Made by a program: the position numbers and the translations under genes. Below, one piece after another: positions 8,563 to 17,448 of a DNA stretch of 23,435 bases. This stretch comes from Kipferlia bialata (Eukaryota; Fornicata): contig BDIP01000258.1 in assembly GCA_003568945.1 (NCBI GenBank), positions 1-23,435 of the forward strand, written 5' to 3'. The notes under the pieces are model-generated. The model did no database searches. It saw only the letters and a list, made by a program, of their open reading frames with translations, and had not been told where the DNA came from. Numbering within the stretch: the stretch's first letter is position 1; the number at the start of each line of letters is the position of its first letter.

Positions 8563-11500
8563 CTAGTTGAGTCTCTTGTACAGTGCATAGTAGTCGAGGT
8601 CTGCATTGACAACGACGGGTGGGGTGTCGCCATTGAGCCTAGGGGGTAAGTATACTTCTGTATAGCCAAGAGTGGAAGTCACAACTTCCAATGAATACTC
8701 TCGTAGTGTATGTATATGTATATATATATACTCCTACCTGGCTATCTGGGCCTTGAGTGAGTCAATCTCGGCCTGTTTCTGCACATACACCCTCTGGGGC
8801 GGTGTCCAAAGACCACTGAACTGCATCCTGGCCAGTATGCCACACTGCACTGTGACCTGGTGTGACAAGGAACAGAGTAGGTAAGTGCACAATTGAGAGT
8901 GTTTGCCACACCTCCTTGTTGGCCTTGAATAGAGTGAGCTCCAGCTCTGGTGTTGTGCCCACATAGTCGATCTGGGCCTGGGTCTCCTCGGCCAGTCTCT
9001 TGAACCGAAGGTACCTCTTCCTAGGGTGTTACACACATACCTTGTTAAAGCATAGTATTGCCTAACATGTAGCTTATAATATACACCCACCTGTTTGATA
9101 TGTAGCTTATAGTATATACCCACCTGTTTGATATGAATGCGTCCCTCGATGCCTGTGCCACACCCACCGACATGTCAAGGCCACCACTGATGGGTGAGAC
9201 GCACATACTCATATATATGAATAATATAGCATTGACACATATATATGATATATCATCACGCGTGTTAATGTCAAGGCCACCCATGGGGGGTGAGACACGA
9301 AATAACAAGCATTGCAGGCAACGGTTATGAATTGTACTCTCACCCCCCCCTGTGCTGATAGTGTCGGTATCATAACAAATATTGTACTCAACACTCACCC
9401 TCTCCCCTGCACCTTGAGTAAGGACAGGGCACCCTCTGCCTCCTCCAGCTTGGCCTGGGAGTGGAAGGGGGGGTATATACATATAAACATGAATATATAT
9501 TGCGGAAGGGTGTATATAGACACAGATACGCCTCCGCCAGCTTGGCCTGGGGCAAGGGAGAGGATATATGCAATATCTGAATACATAAGATGCTGACTAC
9601 TAACTACTAAGCCTGGAATATCTGAAAACTCAGGAGTATAGTATATGGGTACCTTTAGCAGCTCTGACGATGCCCCGACCTCTCTGACCCTCCTCGCACC
9701 CTTCTTGGACCTGGAGGTGGGTGTATACACAAAGGCTATATACATATATACTGTGCCTGAGAAAATGCAATCGAAACAAGGCAGTGCGAATAATACAGCT
9801 ATGCCCACTCACTTAACCATTCGACACCGAGATTGAATACATATACATACAGAAGAGTATATTCAACCACATTCTTTTATAACACAGAGAGCTACTGGCA
9901 ATGGTGGGACAAAGACATACTCACTTAACCATCAGACACCGAGAACCGAACTCCAGAGAGCACCGGGTCTCCTAAGAGTCAGATAGGGAGAGTGAGATAG
10001 AATGATACTCTCTCCCTACATACTAATTAAGTACAAACCTCTGCATTGCGGCAGTGCTCATCCACGGCTATCAGGAATGCAGTCCTGGGGTCAGGATGGT
10101 GTGACACACCGGTTCACAACGTAGTTTCTACTAGTAGTACCAATCATAATAGACAATCAACCAAGGATGGGAATACCTCTCCACCTGCAACTCCCGCCCA
10201 GTCCTGTCTTCAACTGGGCATGTATATTATGTATATATATATACCCAATGTACCTGCTGTTCCCCCCTAGTCCATTCTTCAGCACCCGAGTGAGGGGACT
10301 GTCCCTGTATGGTATGAACTTGGAGTGCTTCCCAAGGGCCTGGACCACTCTGTTCAGCACAACTGAGGGGTCAGGGGCCATATGTATACATATATATATA
10401 AGGCACTAATATATATATATATATGTATATATGATATATTACGAATACTTAAGAGAGTCAAGTATACCGCATAGTGTAGCAATAGTACCTAGGGATGTGT
10501 TGATGCTCATGGCCTCCTTGGCCTTGACACCCGTGCTATTGGAGCGCTGGGGGTGAGATAAACAGTCATGGATTGTACATGGATACAGGTGATACCCACC
10601 TTGATCCTCTCACTGCCTGCCAGGTCGACAAAGAGGAACTTGGACGTCATGACCTGGCCTGGGGGGTGAGGAATGGTAACATAGTGAGGAATACCCTAGG
10701 TACATATATGAATATTGGGAGTGGGTGTACCACAGTACCTGCTGCGGTTGGCTGAGTGAGCACTGCAAACACCACACAGTGTGATCTAGAGGACCTGTGG
10801 TTCAGCGAGTGGCCCTTGGTGGAACGGGTGGCTGGGGTGAGGACACTAACAGGGACTGAAAGTATGGTACACCAATATGCTCTACTTCATACACACTATA
10901 TACAGTGTGAATGAATGCATATGTATATACATGCCACATATTACCTTCCACTGTCTTTGCCACCCTGATGACATCCTCTATCGACTGGACAGACACCTCC
11001 ATCTGAGGGGTCAGGGAGATATATATATAGAGAGAGAGGGGGGGGGGGGAGATGCCTAGAATACCTGCCCGCTGATCTCCAGCAGGGTGTCTGAGCTCTT
11101 CTGTCTCTTGGCCCTCTCTCTCTGCTTGGCCTTGGCCCTGCCCTCTCATGGTAAATAGGGGTGTAGGGGAGAGAAGAAAGCAGAGTACTCTAATACTGGA
11201 ATACAAGTACAGTAGTACTATATTATAGTGGACTGAGAAGAGATCTTTGAGCGCCTCCACATACCATCTGTGAGAGTCCCGAACTTGAACCTGTCACACG
11301 TGACTGGGCCACTGTCACCCCCAGAGATGCCTGACATTAGGTGAAAGAGATATGTGACAAGTCACATCAAACGGGTACAACATGCCATACCGACTGGGTT
11401 TCTCTTGTTGAGGAGGTCAAAGCAGCCCCCGAAGTATAACTCAACGGAGGAGAGAGTAAGGGTTGCGGGGGTGCCTAGTGATTAGATGTACATAGAGTAT

Positions 11501-13272
11501 AGTGTCTTGGCGGGGGTGCCTAGGGGTGAGAGAATAGTGCCACTACTAAGAAACTACTGGACCTCTGAAATACGTGAGTATGGAGCGTATTAAAAGAGTG
11601 AGAGTGACGTACCCTGTATTCTGTTCAGCACAGTCTGCATGGTACGGGGGAACATGCCCCACTCCTAGGGTGAGGGTATGAGAATTTCTACTAAGAAGTC
11701 AAAGTATGGGCTCCACATAAGAGTATATAGATAAGAGTATATACAAAGACATATTGAACAATGACAATATTGCGATGCCCTCACTCCAAATACAGAAGAC
11801 ATGAATATCACCGAAACTACAGTACATTGTTAGCACACAAATATCAATACCTGGTGCCCGTGTGTTTCGCCTAGGTACTGAGGGGGGCCAAACTGAGGGG
11901 TCAGGAAGGGGCTTGTTAGTACTCATACAACCCCAGTGCCTATACAATACACTACTGCACGTACTATGGTGTGTGTCTTGCCGCACCCTGTCTGGCCATA
12001 TGCCAGCACTGTGATGTCATACCCGCCCATGAAGCTGGGGTTAGAAGGTACTGACATAGCCCTTATATATGCACAGTACTAAAGATAAGTACTGCAATAA
12101 GAGTGTCATACAATGATGTCATACCCGCCCATGAAGCTGGGGTTAGAATATGATGCCACCGGCAACTACTCTTAATACATGATATAACAGAGATGTGCAG
12201 TAATAGGGGTGTCATACCCACCCATGAAGCTAGGGGTCAGGGTATATGTGACAATAACTATCGTACATAGATAGGGTATTACATGCACTGCACGAAATTA
12301 ACCAATAGCATTAATAATTATGGGATACATGCATAGTATTGGGGTATATAGACAGTATGTACCAACAGAGAATCGAGAGGTGGAAACAATTCGCGCAGTA
12401 TTTGAGTGCCCTATTGACGATTTACTACTACCACTGCACTTCACACATACCTATTGATTAGACTTGGTATACCGATAGAGTGAATGGGGATGTTGAAATA
12501 CACATAGGAGATATTTGAGAGCATATTTTCATTTATGTATCTACATACCTATCGATGAGACTGGGCATACCCAGTGACTCATACACTGCACCCTGGTCCT
12601 GGGGGGTGAGGAGAGAGATTAGAGAGGAAGAAGAAGAGAAAGTAAAGGCGGACGGAGAGAGAGATAGAGAGAGGGAGAGAACAAATGCCCACCTCCTCGG
12701 GTCCAAACACTGCCCCCCCTGGGAACCTGACATCGGTGGACTCGGCACTGAGGGGTGAGGGGTGATTGTTAAATGGGAAAGGGAAGGGGTGGCCCTAGAT
12801 AGACAGAGAGGACGACGTCTGAGTTAGGACTCAGTATTGGGGGGGGGGGGGATACAATGGAGGAGAGAGAGATAAAAGAATCAGTTGCGAGGTTGACTCA
12901 GTACTGGGGAGTGGGGGATAGAAATAGTGCCCTGAGATAGGTCTTAGAGGTGATCAGGATATAACTCAGACTCTCTCTTCGATGTTATGAGAGAGAGAGG
13001 CAGAGAGAGAGAAAGAGGACTGGAACAATAAGAACCTAAAGCTGGTGTACAAAGGAAGTAGGGGGGGGGGGGATACTTATATACTTATATAGTTGGTCTA
13101 TTCTTATAGGCTTGGCTGATCCAATACCAAATCCCACACACCGATGTGTATATGAATATACGATGTGTATATGAATACGACAATAGAACATGCACTGATA
13201 CCTGTCATCGAACTTGGGCTTGACCCTCACCGACACAGAGCATGCAAAGGACTTCTTGGGACGGGTGGGCAT
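8563..13272 (-). CDS. Kinesin motor protein, 22 exons, complete
   Basis: The exons are 13272-13202, 12747-12693, 12598-12549, 12034-11965, 11892-11851, 11664-11613, 11474-11391, 11330-11265, 11144-11065, 11002-10945, 10831-10739, 10658-10600, 10546-10489, 10362-10254, 10084-10039, 9971-9930, 9703-9653, 9454-9399, 9186-9124, 9020-8912, 8856-8738 and 8638-8563. They join in frame to 502 residues. The N-terminal motor has SVSVRVKP (13-20), VFGPEEDQ (37-44), P-loop GQTGCGKT (72-79), switch I NHRSSRSH (220-227), switch II DLAGSER (252-258) and IPYRDSPLTR (296-305), so the ATPase looks functional. A basic insert, KAKQRERAKRQ, lies at about 168-178, in a loop that in kinesins faces tubulin. The neck and tail are short (about 150 residues) with only a weak coiled coil, which is unusual; I cannot assign a subfamily. 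The start is the ATG before the first motor strand; it directly follows a CAG, so an upstream exon beyond the gap is possible. Several introns hold second copies of their own splice junctions. Confidence 0.95.
9068..9133. repeat. Two 33-base tandem copies spanning a splice donor
   Basis: Units 9068-9100 and 9101-9133 are nearly identical. Each contains, on the minus strand, the end of kinesin exon 19 (ISNR) and the donor GTGGGT. The downstream copy therefore places a second usable-looking donor 33 bases into the intron. Confidence 0.9.
12012..12240. repeat. Threefold repeat of the acceptor and start of the kinesin P-loop exon
   Basis: Bases 12012-12046 and 12114-12148 are identical over 35 bases; 12211-12240 is a diverged third copy. 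Spacing is about 100 bases. On the minus strand each copy reads branch-acceptor block (CTAACCCCAG, CTAACCCCAG, CTGACCCCTAG) followed by the first codons of exon 4 (FMGGYD). Only the leftmost copy continues into the full P-loop exon. Confidence 0.95.
12839..12851. repeat. Poly-G tract, 13 bases
   Basis: This lies in intron 1 of the kinesin gene and is poly-C on the sense strand. The surrounding sequence (about 12829-12860) is loosely repeated at 12895-12930, so this intron also contains a degenerate local duplication. Confidence 0.9.
13061..13072. repeat. Poly-G tract, 12 bases
   Basis: This is a second sense-strand poly-C run in kinesin intron 1. That intron (12748-13201, 454 bases) shows no further exon; it is filled with pyrimidine-rich tracts and a short tandem copy at 13143-13178. 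Confidence 0.9.
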
Positions 13273-13338
13273 CTGGAGGGAAGAGGAGAGAGAGAGAGAG
13301 GAGGTTGGATTGAAGATTGGGAAGAGACAGGGGGGACA

Positions 13339-13421
13339 GGGGGGGGGGGGGGGGGGGGGGGAGAAGAAAAATATANNNNNNNNNNNNNNNNNNNNNNNNN
13401 NNNNNNNNNNNNNNNNNNNNN

Positions 13422-13454
<33 letters not shown>

Positions 13455-13462
13455 GGGGGGGG
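13339..13462. other. Assembly gap between poly-G runs
   Basis: Bases 13376-13421 are 46 N. On the left is a G run at 13339-13361 and on the right G runs at 13422-13453 and 13455-13462. The gap lies just upstream of the kinesin start. Its true length is unknown, so a 5' exon of the kinesin or the end of another gene could be missing here. Confidence 0.98.
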
Positions 13463-13535
13463 TATTACTATAAACACGAAGGACAAAGTCATTATATGCT
13501 TAGTATCAACATACAATAGTGACAACAATACATAC

Positions 13536-13595
13536 CTCATCGAGGAACACTATGTGGGGTGCCCCCAATAATGCAATGCACAGGGTGAGACTCTC
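13536..13595 (-). pseudogene. Orphan ABC-transporter ATPase exon fragment (Walker B)
   Basis: The minus strand reads ESLTLCIALLGAPHIVFLDE and then a good donor (GTATGT at 13535-13530). The hydrophobic strand ending in VFLDE, preceded by L-x-G-x-P, is the Walker B pattern of ABC ATPases, where PT-x-G-x-D normally follows. No signature (LSGGQ), P-loop or H-loop exon is visible upstream to 15098, and the expected next exon could only lie in or beside the gap. It is either a lone fragment or one exon of a gene hidden by the gap. Twenty residues are few, so the call is tentative. Confidence 0.45.
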
Positions 13596-15098
13596 CTTCT
13601 ATTTTGATCCAGTTCTATCGTCTCAGATGCTTTAGGGCTTGCTCTAACATGCCGATCTAAGTCATAAGACATGTTAGATGTCAATTATTGCAGTATAGGA
13701 AGCATATAACAACTTGTTATTAACAAGACATTGTATCAGGTCACCTGACAGGTGATTACTGGCCCCTTTTATGGAAAGAGCGCTTTTTGATTTCTTCAAC
13801 TTCGGTATTATCAAGTAATATGGTCAAATGGTAGATTCGTACTCTACTGACAGATACAGAGAATAGTTGTAGATAAACTCCACACACTCTTGGACAGAAA
13901 CAGCTAAAGAGTAACTAAAGAGTAACTGAAACAAAAGAGGCAATCCTACTAAAAGAAGGTATTTGGAAATCTACTAGAAGTAAGGGGCGGCAGTTGCCCA
14001 CTTTCAAGGCCTACCAAAAGGGCCCAGTATGCCAGGACTAGCGTGGGGGTTCTCCCTGAGGGTTATACATTGTCTCCTTGTGATTGAGATGTCTGTATGG
14101 GAAGCTCTTAAAGACAATGCATATCCTATATACAAGAATTGGATTACACTAGGGGTTGAGTGGAAGATATGGCCATCAGCAGATGTGAACTTGTGTAGAT
14201 TACCGTATTGGGAGGATATCAGATTGCCATTTACCAGAGTTCCGACCGTCTGTTCTCTCCCTCCATCCCTATATATCACAAAGTTCAGTGTGTATTGGGA
14301 ATGGATACTGATACTGGTTTGTTGTCCTCAGTACAGTCAATACACCGTCTTAGTTGCGTAAATATATCACAATACGGCATCCGACGTACAGGACCACCGG
14401 GTATGACAGATACGGTACTCTGTTGCAACACACACTGATACAGGTTCTCTGTTTCCAAACGGCAGATGTTCTGATTTCTGAGACAATATGATATTGTGGA
14501 GTGATGGGCTTGTGGTCGCTTCAGTGTGTCTAATGGGCATATCAGTGATTATAGCCACTTGGACTCATTCTGTCTATACCTATAGGTAATTAGTGGCTCT
14601 GACTGCTTCCGACGGTTGCAGTATGAACATCAGTATCAGTAAGTCCACATATGCTACAGTATGTAGTCCATGTGTTCATATAGCTAAGTGCTGTCACAGT
14701 CTATCTGATACCCTGTTGATCGTTCTGACCAGCCCATCTGGTAGCGGATACTGGAGCACTGCCATATATATCTGTCAGCATCATATGAATACCCTGTTGT
14801 TACAGGATACTCTGCCTCAAGAAGTATAGTCGCACAGATCAAGGCAAAAACATCTTGAGCATGATGGAATGCTGCTATGTCAAGACATCCGCTCTCATGT
14901 ACCCCCTACACTGCCTATCCACACACTGACCAAACAATATAAGACGCTTGACCCCTATGTTTCAAACGCTCGAGTTGGATTGTCTTCTAATTCACTGTCT
15001 CTATCAGCATCCCCGACACGCCACTGTTTCATTGGGACTAAGAACCCACTGGCCCGATAAGTTACTGTTTGGTATTGCGGTGGTCTTTCCGTTGTGTA
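13596..15098. other. Long stretch with no convincing gene
   Basis: This 1.5 kb is more A/T-rich than its neighbours and has no ORF with recognisable sequence and no clean exon-intron series. It holds two 15-base perfect inverted repeats (13713-13727, 13741-13755), a short hairpin at about 13667-13681, a direct repeat of CTAAAGAGTAA at 13904-13930, and many copies of GATAC-containing words in the right half. The promoter of the acidic-protein gene must lie at its right end. I see no tRNA or rRNA gene. Confidence 0.6.
13713..13755. repeat. Paired 15-base perfect palindromes
   Basis: CTTGTTA-T-TAACAAG (13713-13727) and TCACCTG-A-CAGGTGA (13741-13755) each have seven-base arms around a single centre base, with 13 bases between them. 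They could be protein-binding sites or small hairpins. No terminal repeats of a transposon were found around them. Confidence 0.85.
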
Positions 15099-17065
15099 AT
15101 GTCTGAGGGCAATGTTCTGCCTGTGAAGAAGCCAATGGCTCCCTCTGTGGCAGGGGCAAAGGCGCGGAAGGGACCAGAGGAGATGGCATGTAACACAGAG
15201 GACCTAATTATCCACGAGGTAGCAGTAAAGTCATATATAGTGTACCTTTCAACGCAAGTGTACCTCTCTGACATTATAGGCGGGAGGGGGGTTCCTGGAA
15301 TTCCAGTTTGAGGAGATCCGACTGAAGGACTACAACAACGAGTTCATGGACGGGTATGACCTGGGGCTGGATGCCACTCTCAATCTGGACGGGAACGACT
15401 CTCCTGTAGCCGAGCCCACCGTGATGACAAGGTATCGGCCTATTTAGACTGGCACTGACACCTTGTTGTCGATATTAGAATGCGTGGTATGTCTATGATG
15501 TGCTCACACTGATACTCCAGGTTTGCCATGGATGATATCATGGGAGTGCTCGCAGGGACCCCTTCTGTGTCACGGAGCCCCCAAAAGGTATATGTGTTCA
15601 AGTGGTTGCAGTGGTCTTTCAATCCAGCCCTTCTTGCCTCATCCTGACACTGATACTCCTATGTACCATCCGTCTGTATATAGTATATATCTCCTCCTCT
15701 ACCTGTCAGGGTCGTGCTCTGCCAGAGCTGGAGGACCAGCCCACAGCCAACTTCAGCGACAAGACCTTGGATTTGGCAGGTACTCTATTCAATATATATG
15801 TGCTGACCTTATACCGTAATGAATGCTAGTATAGGTCTGGATTCATGTCTGGCTACTGTATGTATACTTCTATATTTGTACTACGTATATACATGCTGGC
15901 TACATTGCTTATTCCTTTCTGATCACTGCTGTCTTGTGCAGCTTCAGTGGATATTTACACTGATATCCCCCCTCCAATGGACATCTAAATTTATTACTGA
16001 ATAGTGGTTGATATAATTTCTTTCTTGTGTGTATTCTTCCATGCTATTCCAGTGTACACTTCTCAGTCTGTTCTGGAATCAATACGGACCTGTGATACCC
16101 CCACCTATCGATTTGAGTGGTAGTTTTGCGTGTCTAATCTTCTGATACTGAGACTTATGCTGATGGGCAGGGATTGACCTGGGGCAGTATGGCTTTGGCG
16201 GGGAGTCTAGGTCAGAGAGAGAGAGACAGTCTAGGCAGGACGAGGGCCAGGACTCTGTCCCAGGGTTCGCAGGCATTGACCTGGGGGCCTCAGACTTCGA
16301 TAGTGCCTTTGACGGCGGGTTTGACCTGGGTGGCGACAACACAGCCGAGTTTCTGAATGAGCTGGATGATCTCGATGGGTTTGAGGTGGCCGAGGACACG
16401 ATGCAGTTCCCCTCCCACCCTCAGGCCGGGATCAACGCTGCCCTGACCCCATTCAACGCAGGTACAGTGCGTATCTATATATCTACATGTCTATATATGC
16501 ATATGCGACCCAATACAGCTGGCGGCATGTAGCGATGTGTCTAATCGTCTCTGTATATACCGTACTCCCACTGTGGTAGTGGGCTATGACTCCATGTGTG
16601 ATTATTGAATTCTTTTATATATGTATGTAATATTTTCTCCTCTCTCCCAACGAACAGTAAGAATGCACCATCTCTATTCATCATTCATGTTACATTGATA
16701 CTCCATCCTCACCCTGATTGTGATACGTGTGTATATGTATTTGTTCATTCTGACAGCTAACCTAAGGTAGGGCCGGGGCTGCTCTTGCTGGTTCCAAGGC
16801 CAGCCAGGCCCGTCCTGCTGTCACCCCAGGCCCTGCTGTCACCTTTGGTGCAGTGTCGGTGTCGGAGTACAGAGACAATGATAGGCACCAGTATGCAGAG
16901 AGGGACAGAGAGAACCTCGTCTCAGACTCCCCCCCTGGGGGTAGGCGCCGTGTGGCCTTCACCACCCCTGCTGCGAGTGGGGTCAGGGCCCCTCTCTCTG
17001 CCAGGCCTGTGCGCAAGATGACCAATGCAGAGATCATACAGAGAGAGCTGAGGGGTCACCAGTGA
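15099..17065 (+). CDS. Unidentified acidic protein, six exons
   Basis: Exons 15099-15218, 15280-15431, 15521-15587, 15710-15779, 16171-16461 and 16767-17065 join in frame to 332 residues. I do not recognise a family. Residues 41-70 contain EFQFEEIRLKDYNN, loosely like the short EELRLEDY element of NUP98, but there are no FG repeats. Residues 140-235 are strongly acidic with repeated ID-LG and FD-LG segments (IDLGQYGFGG, IDLGASDFDS, FDGGFDLGG). The C-terminus turns basic: GRRRVAFTTP, RAPLSARPVRK, then NAEIIQRELRGHQ. RENL and RAPL resemble KEN- and D-box degrons, but that is speculation. No membrane segment or signal peptide is seen. Acceptors are more varied here (CTGACATTATAG, CTGATACTCCAG, CTGATGGGCAG, CTAACCTAAG) than in other genes. 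Introns 4 (391 bases) and 5 (305 bases) are long and hold no further exon that I can support. The first ATG opening a good frame was taken as the start. Confidence 0.75.
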
Positions 17066-17448
17066 TACTGGGGGGTGGCAATGAGACCGGCTGTGTATCA
17101 GTATCTCAGTGTGGCTCTGTATTTATATTGACCATTAGATACACTAAGTGTATGGGACACTCCCCCTTTCAGTGTAGCCTCAGTCATATTGTGTGTCGTA
17201 GTGCTCCTGATATCTACAACGACCTCTGATATTCTGACTGTATGCTCACGCTAAGTATTGTTCACCATATATAGAAATAGTACAGGCATACCCGAATGCC
17301 ATAAGACCTATCAGTAAAACCGATAATGTACATTTTATGGTACAGTGGTGCTGTGACCTAACCCCTCTAGACCCCTCTAGACAGATAGACCCCTCTATAG
17401 TATAGTATAGAGTCTAGACAGCCTAGGGCAGCATCAGAGGCATCAGCA
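17066..17448. other. Convergent intergenic region
   Basis: This separates the stops of the acidic-protein gene (+) and the coiled-coil gene (-). It contains short repeats of CTAGACCCCT and TATAG at 17364-17412 and a repeated GCATCAGAGG at 17430-17455. No gene is seen. Confidence 0.6.

Noticed and set aside
9045-9836. Several small frames on both strands in this part of the kinesin gene
   Set aside because: They run through introns rich in TA repeats; the kinesin exons here are short but join in phase, which the other frames do not.
12012-12240. CRISPR-like or satellite array
   Set aside because: The three units each contain an exon start and an acceptor of the kinesin gene and lie in its intron; this is a host tandem duplication.
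13795-13890. tRNA or U6 snRNA relic
   Set aside because: A D-arm-like TCAAATGGTAGA and an ACAGAGA-containing GATACAGAGAA are present, but there is no B box, acceptor stem, AGC triad or U6 internal stem-loop, so both look like coincidences.
14004-14361. Overlapping frames of about 90-110 codons on both strands in the gene-poor stretch
   Set aside because: Neither resembles a protein or connects to consensus splice sites in phase; an acceptor-like block on the minus strand near 14153 leads only to a short unremarkable frame.
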